Of a stretch of DNA of 64,000 nucleotides, positions 18,916 to 27,629 are shown one piece after another. Below the pieces are notes generated by a model that worked only from the letters and a program-made list of their open reading frames with translations, was not told the DNA's origin and did no database searches. The translations under genes were made by a program, and so were the position numbers. Numbering within the stretch: position 1 is the first letter of the stretch; every line of letters begins with the position of its first letter. The DNA comes from Bacillus sp. BA3 (GTDB lineage: Bacteria; Bacillota; Bacilli; Bacillales; DSM-1321). The DNA lies in contig PIZR01000001.1 in the NCBI GenBank assembly GCA_002835675.1, forward strand, positions 846,075 to 910,074, written 5' to 3'.

Positions 18916-19704
18916 ATGGATTCTATACCAGTTAAATCCCCAAAAGTGTACGAAATCATCTTCAATCAAATTAGGGAATCTTTTATTAGCGGTGAATTGA
19001 AACCAGGAGATAAATTACCCCCTGAACGGGAGTTGTCCAACCGTTTTAAAGCGAGTCGAACATCAATCAGAGAGGCCCTTCGAGTATTGGAAATTAACGG
19101 AGTCATTGAGGTCAGACCAGGTGATGGGACATTCATCAGAAAATCTGATGTTCAGTCACTGATCGAACAGCTATCCACCTCAATCATCAAAGCTGAAGAC
19201 AACATGGTCTATGAAATGCTTGAAGTCCGTCGAGTAATTGAAACCGAATGTGCTTTTCTTGCTGCACAGAGAGCAAACTCTCTTGATTTACAAAATATCC
19301 TTAAAGCTCTAGAAGAAATGGCACGGTCGGAACATGATGAAGAAATAGGTTTGCGAGCAGATTTACATTTCCACTATAGTATCGCACAAGCCACAAACAA
19401 TTCCATATTTGCTGGATTGGTCCATACCCTTAGTGATCAAATGAAAGATACTATCCGTGCCACCAGGCGACATCGTTTCGCAAAACCGGGTCATTTTCAA
19501 GAAACGCTTCAAGAACATAAAGAAATCTACCATTCTATCGCACTAAAAGAAGCGGACAAAGCCAAGCAATTAATGGATGCCCATATCCTTCGCATTAGAG
19601 AACAGATGGCCACGGCTACACTTGAAAGCATTGGAGATGACGGCAAAATTGCTGCTTATCAAAATGAAAAAGACCATCAACGTAATGCTGAAGGTGATAA
19701 ATAA
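18916..19704 (+). CDS. FadR-subfamily GntR regulator (LldR/GlcC-like)
   Basis: About 262 residues. The N-terminal winged helix (GDKLPPERELSNRFKASRTS, then REALRVLEINGVIEVRPGDG) is followed by an all-helical FCD ligand domain with metal-type residues (FHYSIAQATNN, QEHKEIYHSIALKEADKA). It probably represses the divergent oxidase/BASS operon and itself until the 2-hydroxy acid is present. Start taken at ATG 18916, with GAAGG 5 nt upstream; ATGs at 18877 and 18892 are in frame. Confidence 0.9.
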   Translation: MDSIPVKSPKVYEIIFNQIRESFISGELKPGDKLPPERELSNRFKASRTSIREALRVLEINGVIEVRPGDGTFIRKSDVQSLIEQLSTSIIKAEDNMVYEMLEVRRVIETECAFLAAQRANSLDLQNILKALEEMARSEHDEEIGLRADLHFHYSIAQATNNSIFAGLVHTLSDQMKDTIRATRRHRFAKPGHFQETLQEHKEIYHSIALKEADKAKQLMDAHILRIREQMATATLESIGDDGKIAAYQNEKDHQRNAEGDK

Positions 19705-19783
19705 GCGTCCGCTCGCGATATAACTAACCAGAACATGGAGGTATACCTGATCTTTTTAGGTGACCAATTAAATTTGACATTAA

Positions 19784-19809
19784 AAAAGCGCCTTTCTCAG
19801 AGGGCGCTA
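19784..19809 (-). terminator. Terminator of the small minus-strand gene
   Basis: AGCGCC-TTTCTCAGAG-GGCGCT with AAAAAA on the plus-strand 5' side, giving a U-tract on the minus strand. Confidence 0.75.
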
Positions 19810-19863
19810 AGCTGGTTTTATTATAGTTAAAAAATTGATCCCCTATATAAGTAAATGTTGTTT

Positions 19864-20043
19864 TTATCCTTTTGACATAGTGTAGTAATCAACGTTACAT
19901 TCTTTTAGTGCATCATCAATCAATATAAGCTGATCATTAATCATTGATAAGTAGGAAATATGATAGTCATTAATTTGTTCCTTTAACTCCAACAGCAGCG
20001 TTTTGTCCCTAAGTACAAGGTAAATCTCGTCTGGATGTAACAT
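19864..20043 (-). CDS. Small protein of unknown function (59 aa)
   Basis: Begins MLHPDEIYLVLRDKTLLLEL behind AAAAGGAG with 7-nt spacing, so ATG 20043 is well supported over longer in-frame starts. Two predicted amphipathic helices give a size and layout somewhat like Spo0E-type phosphatases, but the S-Q-x-L-D signature is absent, so that identity is not claimed. Confidence 0.6.
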   Translation of the reverse strand: MLHPDEIYLVLRDKTLLLELKEQINDYHISYLSMINDQLILIDDALKECNVDYYTMSKG

Positions 20044-20311
20044 ATCACTTCTCCTTTTAGTCAAGATATTACCTTTTACCCAAATTATTACAAACATTAA
20101 CTTTTAGATGTTTTGTACCATATTTAACAAAGGATATTTAGCTGGAGTTGGACAATAAGTTTTTTATTGGAAACCTGTCGTATATTAGTCTTTAACGTCG
20201 AATATGCCCCCTTCTTACTTTGTTGTGTTAGACTTAATAGATAAAACCATATTTTCTTGGGTTTAATTGACTTTTCTTAGTCACACATGTATTAGGAAAG
20301 GAGTGCATTAA

Positions 20312-20683
20312 ATGGAGAAAATCAGCGTTTTTCTGGATGACTATCGGAAAGCACCCGATGGCTATGTGTTAGTCGAGACTATTGACGAATGTATAGAGCT
20401 ATTGCAAAACTTTGATATTGAACATCTCTCTTTGGACCATGACTTATTAAATAAAACCAGGAATGGTTTTATGCTTGTTCAAAAGATGGTCAAAGAAAAA
20501 CTATTTGCCAATCGCATTACTATTCACTCTGCCAATTCAGTTGGCGGTAAAGCAATGTACAACTGTTTAAAGCAAGCACAACTGAATTTAACTATGCCCC
20601 CTGCCATTATTGTATCCTTACGACCATTGCCCCTCAAATACTTCCCGTCAAAGGTACTGCAGCATTATATAGATATACGATAA
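20312..20683 (+). CDS. Cyclic-phosphate-processing receiver-domain (cREC-like) protein
   Basis: 123 residues, a single domain. It shows the family marks: N-terminal FLDDYRKAPDGY (Asp-Asp acidic patch), a central LSLDHDLLNKTRNGF and a conserved ITIHSANSVGGKAM loop. The fold is a receiver-like domain that computational work linked to cyclic-phosphate processing in RNA end repair; this is a known domain prediction, not a proven activity. AAAGGAGTG precedes ATG 20312. It stands alone, without an RtcB, RNA ligase or phosphoesterase neighbour. Confidence 0.7.
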   Translation: MEKISVFLDDYRKAPDGYVLVETIDECIELLQNFDIEHLSLDHDLLNKTRNGFMLVQKMVKEKLFANRITIHSANSVGGKAMYNCLKQAQLNLTMPPAIIVSLRPLPLKYFPSKVLQHYIDIR

Positions 20684-21069
20684 ACCCTTCTAAAACTCAA
20701 TCTCAATGTTTCATATTGATTTTATTAAATCTGTTAGTAGGGGTAGGTAAGCTTTCCAAATAACAATATCTTAGAAGGAATGCCAAGTCCTCCCTAATAT
20801 AATAAGACCTTTAATGGCAGCAACTTTATTTTATAAGTTGTTGCTATTTATCATGATGGAGTTCACTTTAGTAGATAGATTACTAGTACATGCATACAAC
20901 AAGTTTCCTGCAGTTTACGCCTATCGCCGCAAACATTTTTATGTATTTGGGAAAGGGAAAAACATTCACCCTCTCCCCTCGCTTGAAATAATCACAACAA
21001 GGGATTCGTTATAATCCGTTCCAACACTAATATTACTTTTGAGCTGGTGAGGTTTTTCACGGTTTGTGA
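20684..21069. other. Intergenic region
   Basis: I see no supported gene or strong hairpin here. A 66-codon frame at 20814-21014 lacks a ribosome site and looks random. Confidence 0.5.
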
Positions 21070-21459
21070 CTAGTTTTTTTCATTTCGGATTATGCGGACA
21101 GACTGCTCTGCCATATACTCCGCTCCTCTGGAAACATTATATACGACTGCGTATTCAGCACCTAAATATTGTAGAATATTTTGTATCTCATGAAATGGAT
21201 TCTTTTTTCCGCAAGTATAAATATCAATGGCAGCATAATTCTTCTCTGGCCATGTATGAATGGACATATGTGAGGTGGATAGTATTAGCGTTCCTGTAAC
21301 ACCATATGGTTCAAATTTATGAAAGCTGCGATTCAAGACAATCATTTCCAACCGCTCTGCTGTATGATTCAATTGTTTTTCTAGTTCCTTTGCGTCATCA
21401 AGAATACTAGATTTACAGTTAAACGCATCAATAATGACATGGAATCCTTTAGTTTCCAA
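21070..21459 (-). CDS. speD: S-adenosylmethionine decarboxylase proenzyme (SpeD family)
   Basis: About 129 residues, the usual length for class 1B SpeD. Family landmarks: GVTGTLILSTSHMSIHTWPE, IDIYTCG (catalytic Cys) and a C-terminal GAEYAVVYNVSRG. Self-cleavage normally occurs in E-S-H to make the pyruvoyl group; here the residue before the Ser is Thr (T-S-H). Start at TTG 21459, with AAGGGGGA 7 nt upstream. It follows a SpeE-like gene and would supply its aminopropyl donor. Some SpeD homologues are reported to act as ornithine or arginine decarboxylases, so substrate is not certain. Confidence 0.85.
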   Translation of the reverse strand: METKGFHVIIDAFNCKSSILDDAKELEKQLNHTAERLEMIVLNRSFHKFEPYGVTGTLILSTSHMSIHTWPEKNYAAIDIYTCGKKNPFHEIQNILQYLGAEYAVVYNVSRGAEYMAEQSVRIIRNEKN

Positions 21460-21726
21460 TGTTTGTTCCCCCTTCTCTATCAATCAATGGGCCCAAATCA
21501 CTTAAATCCATAAGTGTGGCACACTCCATTACTATTTAATAATTACAGTTTATGCATGTATGAGTGATTGCGATTGGACAACCTTTTTAAAAATCCGCAA
21601 AATCACAAATAATTAAGTCATTTATTTACTTACGGGAGTATGTATAACATTTGGAGATATCTTTAAAATTATTCAAAAATATCGCCAACATAATAAATAA
21701 AAGTTGGCGAATCCCTAAAATAGATT

Positions 21727-22653
21727 TCAATAATCCATTTCCTGCTGATAAAAGCGATGAAGTGTGAGTTGATCAAGTGTATTTACTTCGGCATAGTTAC
21801 GCCCATAAAGGTGATAATTCTTAAATTGAAACAAAGAAGATAAATCTTTTGGAAGAGTTCCATAGGGGACATTAATTGATAGTTTATCCATGCGTTTCGT
21901 CCTGAATTCCTTTGCAGCTATATGAAAGCCCCAGTCACCAAAAGATGGAACGATTGTGTGGTAACTCATGACATCGAACCCAACACTCCCGATTGTCTGT
22001 CCTATACTCCAATAAACGAGCGGGGCATCATCCGGTGAATTGGATTGACAGACGAGTACGCCTTCATCTGCAAGGAAACTGTATAGATGGCTAAAAAGCT
22101 CTTTTGTGTATAATTTGGCTAAGATTTCATTTGCTGGGTCCGGGAAATCCACAATGATCACATTATATTTGCGAGTATTTGACGAAACGTATTTCTGGGC
22201 GTCCTGGATATGAACTTTTACACGTTTATCAAGGAATGATCCCTCGTTAAGCTTTACAATCTTGCGAACACTCTTTGCTACTTTAATGATTTCCGAATCG
22301 ATATCAACAAGATCAACACGTTTGACATCACTGTACTTGAGGACTTCTCGAAGGGCTAGTCCATCTCCTCCCCCTAAAATTAAGACGCGTTTCCGTTTTT
22401 TAGACAGAGCCATCGCAGGATGAACGAGTGCCTCATGATAGATGCGTTCATCCAATGATGAGAACTGCAGTTGTTCATTGAGATACATTCTTATATCTTT
22501 AGCTTCCACTACATTGATATCCTGATATTTGCTAATCCTTTCATGAAGGACTTTATGCTTGAGTGCCTTAATTTCCCTGAGACCAATTTGGTCCCAGATA
22601 TCTCCGCCGTTAAACGTTCGGCTTTCGTCTTGCATCCCATTCTTATTATTCAT
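21727..22653 (-). CDS. speE: Polyamine aminopropyltransferase (spermidine synthase-like)
   Basis: About 308 residues. SAM/decarboxy-SAM fold with GGGDGLALREVLKY, VDLVDIDSEII and the VIIVDFPDP active-site segment that replaces the D-S-x-D-P of classical SpeE. The same variant is found in the soluble part of the membrane-fused aminopropyltransferases; no membrane helices are present here. Start ATG 22653, with GAGGAG upstream. SpeD lies 267 nt downstream on the same strand, supporting a polyamine role. Confidence 0.82.
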   Translation of the reverse strand: MNNKNGMQDESRTFNGGDIWDQIGLREIKALKHKVLHERISKYQDINVVEAKDIRMYLNEQLQFSSLDERIYHEALVHPAMALSKKRKRVLILGGGDGLALREVLKYSDVKRVDLVDIDSEIIKVAKSVRKIVKLNEGSFLDKRVKVHIQDAQKYVSSNTRKYNVIIVDFPDPANEILAKLYTKELFSHLYSFLADEGVLVCQSNSPDDAPLVYWSIGQTIGSVGFDVMSYHTIVPSFGDWGFHIAAKEFRTKRMDKLSINVPYGTLPKDLSSLFQFKNYHLYGRNYAEVNTLDQLTLHRFYQQEMDY

Positions 22654-22832
22654 TTTTAATCTCCTCTTTATCATTGATGTAATGTCTCCGTTAAGGCTAG
22701 TATATGAAGGCCCTTGCTAGAATGTTTGCACAATTGTCCCATTAATTTTATTGGGAGATAGTTACTGTCCATGAATCTTAATATAATGACTCACTTGGGA
22801 TATCAGTAGTGCAGATAGAAGGAATCCTTAAT

Positions 22833-22880
22833 AAAATAGATCACTCCCGGATCAGAATCTAACAGGGAGTGATCTATTTT
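22833..22880 (-). terminator. Hairpin terminator downstream of the GH4 pseudogene
   Basis: AAAATAGATCACTCCC pairs perfectly over 16 bp with GGGAGTGATCTATTTT. The minus-strand reading ends in a U-rich arm. Confidence 0.85.
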
Positions 22881-22925
22881 GGTCCAAAAGCCATAAGTGT
22901 TGATTTAAGTCATGATTTCACTTCA

Positions 22926-23475
22926 TTAAAATTTCAGCAGGTCTCCTTTATGCGCTTCGAGCATTTCATCCAGTATTTTTTGGCAATGGTGTCTGATGGT
23001 ACTAAAGGATTTATGGTCATTGCCACTAAAGCTTTATGATAATCTTCTGTGACAGCTTCAGCAGCCATCCTTTCAAAAGAATTAATTTGCTGGACCAATC
23101 CCGGACTGCTACTGGCAGATCGCCAATACTGATTGGTCTTGGTCCTTCTTTGGTGACCAGATTCATTGGCTGATTCATCTGGAAAACTCGCTATCGCCCC
23201 GTAATTGCGTATATTGACTGGCTGAATATCCCGCTTATCATTGTAAATCGAATTGATGAGACTGCAGGCCGCTTCGCTGTAATACGCTCCACCGCGCTTT
23301 TCTAGTTGACCCGGTTTAACATTAAGTTCAGGATCTCTATACAATTCAAATAGGTCCTTTTCCAGTTGTTGAATGACCTCAGCCTGCGTCCCATTTATTG
23401 CTGAAGATTCCTTTTCTTCGATAACGGCCTTTGAATAGCCAAATGTTGCGTAATACTCGTAAAATACAAAAAAAG
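22926..23475 (-). pseudogene. 6-phospho-beta-glucosidase (GH4, LicH-like), truncated and frameshifted
   Basis: Clear GH4 C-terminal half: ELYRDPELNVKPGQLEKRGG, AYYSEAACSLINSIYNDK, FERMAAEAV. In the middle (about 23105-23170) the ORF frame is nonsense, while the shifted frame gives VTKEGPRPISIGDLPVAVR, exactly the expected family segment, so two compensating indels flank it. A third indel in an A-run near 22979 changes the tail; the original end ILDEMLEAHKGDLLKF is in another frame and stops at 22926. The NAD-binding N-terminal half is missing: the frame is closed by TGA beside the terminator at 23469-23505. Confidence 0.85.
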
Positions 23476-23505
23476 CAATTCACATGAAGTGTAATTGCTT
23501 TTTTA
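23469..23505 (-). terminator. Terminator of the EamA transporter gene
   Basis: AAAAAAAGCAATT / AATTGCTTTTTT hairpin, about 80 nt 3' of the minus-strand stop at 23583. Both arms allow bidirectional action. Confidence 0.85.
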
Positions 23506-23582
23506 AGAAATATATGTTCGTGCTTCATCCAATCACATGGTGGATTATTAGTTTTTTTCGCTTAGTTTAATTAGATCTGACA

Positions 23583-24500
23583 TTACTTGTTTTTTACGAT
23601 GGATAAAATCGTAATGGTGCTAATAATGCAAAGCGTGCCAAGCCACTCGGCAAAGCCGAAGGTTACATTCAGCCAGAAAACGGATATTAAGGTTGCGGAT
23701 AATGGTTCAACCGAAGCAAATAAACTTACCTCAGAAGCCGAGATGAATTTGGTACTTTCCAAATAAAAATAAAAAGCAATGATCGTACCAAAAATGATGA
23801 TGAATAAAACCGCTGAAAATGAAGGTAACGTCCAATTGCCTTCAAATGCCCATGGGGGATGGATGATGCTAAAGCATATGCCTCCAATCAACATGCCCCA
23901 TCCCACAACAATCATCGCTCCCCATCTAGAAAGGAGTTTATAAGGCTGCAATGTATAGAATGCCAATGCAAAGGCTGATGTTACTCCCCAAAATACTGCC
24001 CACCTGGAAATGGATAATGTACGTATGCTTCCTCCCGTCACAAGCAAAAAGGTGCCTAAAATCGCTATGATCACAGCTACACTCACTGTAATGCTTGGAA
24101 AACGTTTGGAGCGAATGGCTAAATAACAAGTGATCAGGGCCGGTGCCAAGTATTGAAGGACAGTGGCAGTGGCTGCGTTGCCATGTTCAATCGCTGCAAA
24201 ATATGTGTATTGAACAGCGAGCATTCCCAGAATGGCAAAAAGGATAATATGAAGCGCCTCTTTTTTGGTTTTCCAAATCTCAAAAACTTTCAGCCTTTCA
24301 TTCTTATAAGCGACACCCAATAAGATGATTCCAGATAGCAACAAGCGTACAACAGTGAGCCACTCAGGACTGAAACCTTGCTGCTGAAACAGATATTGAG
24401 CTGCCGTCCCTGACACTCCCCATAACGCAGCGCCAGTCAGTACTAGTGCAATCCCTTTGTTTCTTGAAGGTGATATAGCAACTAAAGTATCATTACTCAT
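23583..24500 (-). CDS. EamA/DMT-family transporter
   Basis: 305 residues with ten predicted helices in two EamA repeats (first beginning GIALVLTGAALWGVSGTAAQ, second near AVFWGVTSAFALAFYTLQ). Drug/metabolite transporters of this type export amino acids or small metabolites. It overlaps the upstream GntR regulator by 8 nt, so the two are co-transcribed and the regulator probably controls it. Confidence 0.88.
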   Translation of the reverse strand: MSNDTLVAISPSRNKGIALVLTGAALWGVSGTAAQYLFQQQGFSPEWLTVVRLLLSGIILLGVAYKNERLKVFEIWKTKKEALHIILFAILGMLAVQYTYFAAIEHGNAATATVLQYLAPALITCYLAIRSKRFPSITVSVAVIIAILGTFLLVTGGSIRTLSISRWAVFWGVTSAFALAFYTLQPYKLLSRWGAMIVVGWGMLIGGICFSIIHPPWAFEGNWTLPSFSAVLFIIIFGTIIAFYFYLESTKFISASEVSLFASVEPLSATLISVFWLNVTFGFAEWLGTLCIISTITILSIVKNK

Positions 24501-25188
24501 TTTTTTCTACCCCGCTTTTTACACGTTCCGTATGGGCTTGAATTCTTAAATAACTTTCTTTCCAATTCTTTTCTATCACCTTAAGCACCATAGTGAGATT
24601 TTCATTCCTTAATGCCTGTATAATCTGATCATGCTCATCAACGGAAAGGTGAACATCACTTACCTGATTGAAATAAAAAAGCTCCATTCGTATAAGTTTT
24701 TGTTTAAGTCCCGATAGAATCCGCTTCAATTCATCATTTGTAGAAAGATTGATGTAAATGGAATGAAAGTCATTATCTTTCTGAACGGCGACTATTTGAT
24801 TTCCTTCGTCGATTGCTTTTTTCACTTCATGATTGATGGCTTCCATTTCTATTAAGTGTTTTTCTTCAATGAAATCAAAAGCCTGTTCCATAGCCAGCTT
24901 TTCCAGTGTCCAAACAATGGAGTATATGTCTAATACCCCATCGAATCTAATAGGGGAAACAATAGTTGAACGGCTCGGCTTGGTCTCGACAAATCCCTCA
25001 TCCTCAAGCCTTAATAGTGCTTCTCTTATTGGGGTTCTGCTTACTCCCAACTGCTCGGCTAATTCTTTATCGCGTAATTGCTGGCCTGGCGTTAGGATTC
25101 CCTGCACAATCCAATCCCGCAAGATTATGTATGCTTCTTCACGTACAGAAGTACGTTTTATTTTTTGAGATGAATTTGTATGCTTCAA
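24493..25188 (-). CDS. GntR-family regulator, FCD domain
   Basis: 231 residues. Winged helix (LTPGQQLRDKELAEQLGVSR, TPIREALLRLEDEGFVETKP) plus an FCD helical ligand domain (DNDFHSIYINLSTNDELKR). TTG start at 25188, with AAGGAGG 8 nt upstream. A dyad upstream is its probable operator. Confidence 0.9.
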   Translation of the reverse strand: MKHTNSSQKIKRTSVREEAYIILRDWIVQGILTPGQQLRDKELAEQLGVSRTPIREALLRLEDEGFVETKPSRSTIVSPIRFDGVLDIYSIVWTLEKLAMEQAFDFIEEKHLIEMEAINHEVKKAIDEGNQIVAVQKDNDFHSIYINLSTNDELKRILSGLKQKLIRMELFYFNQVSDVHLSVDEHDQIIQALRNENLTMVLKVIEKNWKESYLRIQAHTERVKSGVEKNE

Positions 25189-25223
25189 CGGCTATACCTC
25201 CTTAAAATACAGATATATAATAT

Positions 25224-25242
25224 GCAATATATCACATATTGC
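25224..25242. promoter_or_regulatory. Operator-like dyad before the GntR-EamA operon
   Basis: GCAATAT-ATCAC-ATATTGC, perfect 7-bp arms, 36 nt upstream of the TTG start. The position fits autoregulation. Confidence 0.55.
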
Positions 25243-25597
25243 GTGCCGTAGAAAGAAATTATAGAAAATTTAAATCTTTGATCCTTTCTTAAAACATCAA
25301 GCACATTTTCACATGATAAAAGGGAATCCTTCCATAGTAAAAACATTTCTTTTGGAATGATGAAAGTAATCCTTCTACCATGAGTCCTCGAGCTTTAAGA
25401 TTTACTACGATTCACTGAAAAAAAGTTCTATTTTTCTGTATATCCATAGTATGTATTTTTAAATTCTTAGAACACTAGACTGAGACTTACGGCATTTTAG
25501 TTTAATGCTCCTGGAACTCACAAAGATTAGATAGTTTTCGCAAATGAAATGGATACTTCTTCAATTTACTGTCCATATCATGTGAAATTCGGTGTTT

Positions 25598-25738
25598 CTA
25601 AAAAAATGTCTTGAAAATGTCTTGGTGCTGACCGCACTCATTACATGAATATTCTATTTCCAATGCATCTTCAGTTACTGTATGAACTGTCTCTTTTTTA
25701 CAAGTTTCACAAAATCTCTTTTCGGATATTTCTTTCAT
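25598..25738 (-). CDS. Small zinc-ribbon protein (46 aa)
   Basis: Starts MKEISEKRFCETCKKETVHT and carries two Cys pairs, C-E-T-C and C-N-E-C, spaced as in a zinc ribbon. ATG 25738 has GGAGTG about 10 nt upstream. Codon use is normal and the stop is a TAG. No function can be assigned; such mini-ribbons often bind nucleic acid or a partner protein. Confidence 0.6.
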   Translation of the reverse strand: MKEISEKRFCETCKKETVHTVTEDALEIEYSCNECGQHQDIFKTFF

Positions 25739-25879
25739 TTATCATTCACACTCCGTTTTATCATCAATTTTTGTAGCCTTGTTAATATTATTTTGCGAAT
25801 ATCCAACAGAAAAAATACCTTTTTCCTGAAGTACCTCAAAAAGAAGGTAAAGAACTCAGTGAAAAAGGTAATCAAATTG

Positions 25880-26698
25880 TTAATTTAACCTTGGATTCCA
25901 ATACATCAAAGCTGCATGAAACGGATATTCGTATTCGAAAACTCCCTCTTTTTCCAACACATATTTATTTAAGACCGTTTTTACTTCATCATAAGAAAAA
26001 TGATCATCAAGAATTTTTGTGGTATTATCTCGGATCACTTCTTCATAGGTGGAATAGATTTTTTTACTTTTCAATTTAACGATCTTACAGTCCGCCAGTA
26101 TTCCAAGTTGATACAAAACATTCAAGATGTGTATGTAATCCCGTTTTCTTAAATTGATCGTATATCCTCGTTGCTTCAATTCCATATAATGAGGTTTTTC
26201 TGGTCCGGTTGTCATACCTACTATCACTAATCGAGCTGCAGAATCATTCATTTTTAATAAGGTTTGACCGATTTCTGTCATACGGTAATAACAGTTAAAA
26301 CCAAATACTACATCATATTTGACCTTTTTTGTCTCACTTTCCCACTTATCATGAATCAACTCCATGTTTTCGAAACCTTTTTCGTTCGCCTGGGATTCCA
26401 AAAAATTAATAATGCTTTTGGAACTATCTATACAAGTTAGCTTCCTGACTTCTTTTGCAATTTCAAATGTATAATTACCCCATCCAGGTCCGATTTCCAA
26501 TACATGATCATCCTGTTTTAATAATGCCAATAACTCTTGCTGCACAAGTTTTGCATAAGGGTCCGCTTTATGTTGTTTTTTCGCTGCAACCTTGGAAGCC
26601 CAAAAAGCTTCTTCTGCAGCATCATCCTTTAGCCTGTTAGGTATGTTTCCTGTATGATCTGCCATCGCCTGTTTCCAAAGTTCAATATAATCTGTCAT
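25880..26698 (-). CDS. Class I SAM-dependent methyltransferase
   Basis: 272 residues. Rossmann motif I is VLEIGPGWGNYTFEIA, motif II LTCIDSSKSII, post-motif YDVVFGFNCYYRMTEIG. An N-terminal helical segment (MTDYIELWKQAMADHTGN) precedes it. AGGGGAGA lies before ATG 26698. The substrate is unknown; it stands alone between a small protein and a HEAT protein. Confidence 0.85.
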   Translation of the reverse strand: MTDYIELWKQAMADHTGNIPNRLKDDAAEEAFWASKVAAKKQHKADPYAKLVQQELLALLKQDDHVLEIGPGWGNYTFEIAKEVRKLTCIDSSKSIINFLESQANEKGFENMELIHDKWESETKKVKYDVVFGFNCYYRMTEIGQTLLKMNDSAARLVIVGMTTGPEKPHYMELKQRGYTINLRKRDYIHILNVLYQLGILADCKIVKLKSKKIYSTYEEVIRDNTTKILDDHFSYDEVKTVLNKYVLEKEGVFEYEYPFHAALMYWNPRLN

Positions 26699-26815
26699 CT
26701 TTTCTCCCCTGAATTCGTATGTATTTATCGGTTTTCAAATTAAAGCAAACAGCCAAATACTTCCTCTTTTAAATATATTAGCATACTATAGCTAAAACTT
26801 TGTTTTACACATAAG

Positions 26816-26844
26816 AAAAAGGAGCAAAAACTTTGCTCCTTTTT
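26816..26844 (-). terminator. Terminator of the HEAT-repeat gene
   Basis: AAAAAGGAGCAAA / TTTGCTCCTTTTT hairpin with 3-nt loop, 27 nt beyond the minus-strand stop at 26871. Confidence 0.85.
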
Positions 26845-26870
26845 CAACTATTGCTTATTTGTTTATACTT

Positions 26871-27326
26871 TTATCTTTTCGATAAAGCTGACCACGTATT
26901 TTCAAGCCATTTATCAAAGTCAGCTCCTTTTTCACCCTCATATGTATCATATATATCCATTCTCATCTTCTGGAGTTTCTCTTTGAATTCAGTATATGTG
27001 TGATTTTCAGGTAAACTCTTCTTGATCCTGACTAAGATTTTGGTCAAACCTTTAACCAACTCGCCTTTTTTCCTTGCTGGCAATTGAACATTTTCACCTA
27101 AACTTTTCAATTGACGGTAGGCGGCCTCTTGAACTTTATATACAGAATCATTACTCATGATATTTGTGAGAATGTCGATTACTTGTTTATTTTTTGACTG
27201 ACCTAATTCTTCGATCGCATCTAAACGTTCTCTCCAATTAGATTTGCGATTGGCAGATTTTTTTAATTCCTCATAGTTGGCAGGTAACTCGATACCCTTT
27301 GTTTCTTTGTTGTTCAAATGAATCAT
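26871..27326 (-). CDS. HEAT-repeat protein
   Basis: 151 residues. Tandem helical repeats are visible at about 30-75 (WRERLDAIEELGQSKNKQVI, YKVQEAAYRQLKSLGENV), followed by a basic linker (PARKKGELVKGL) and a helical tail. It resembles small Bacillus HEAT proteins of unknown role, probably a protein-protein scaffold. The ATG is only 2 nt from AAGGAG, so TTG at codon 4 may be the real start. Confidence 0.75.
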   Translation of the reverse strand: MIHLNNKETKGIELPANYEELKKSANRKSNWRERLDAIEELGQSKNKQVIDILTNIMSNDSVYKVQEAAYRQLKSLGENVQLPARKKGELVKGLTKILVRIKKSLPENHTYTEFKEKLQKMRMDIYDTYEGEKGADFDKWLENTWSALSKR

Positions 27327-27560
27327 TTCTCCTTCTGTCTTAGTAATCCGGATATCAAAAATGTTAATCCGATACTACAATAATCCCATTACCAGGAATG
27401 GTTTATTACATTCCTTATTATACCCTTTTCTATATTTTAATATAGTTAAATTTGTTATTCATCTGTTGTATCCTCAATCAGTCGGGTGCCGGGGGTGCGA
27501 TGCTTTGCTTCTACAAACTTACCTGCACCTATAGCTCAATAAGTAGCTTCAACAGTAAAA

Positions 27561-27587
27561 GGCATAAATCCTGCCTGGATTCATGCC
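27561..27587 (-). terminator. Terminator of the trmB-type gene
   Basis: GGCATAAATCC / GGATTCATGCC hairpin with U-tract (CCTTTTA) on the minus strand, 43 nt past the stop at 27630. Confidence 0.8.
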
Positions 27588-27629
27588 CCATAGTTGACTA
27601 TGAAGTATGCAGATATTAATAGCACAAAT

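Noticed and set aside
19864-20043. Spo0E-family phosphatase
   Set aside because: Size is similar, but the S-Q-x-L-D signature is missing.
20814-21014. 66-codon plus-strand frame
   Set aside because: No ribosome site, random-looking composition, no motif.
22934-23344. Treating the 136-codon frame as an intact hypothetical gene
   Set aside because: It is part of a frameshifted GH4 gene; its first codon is an internal Leu.
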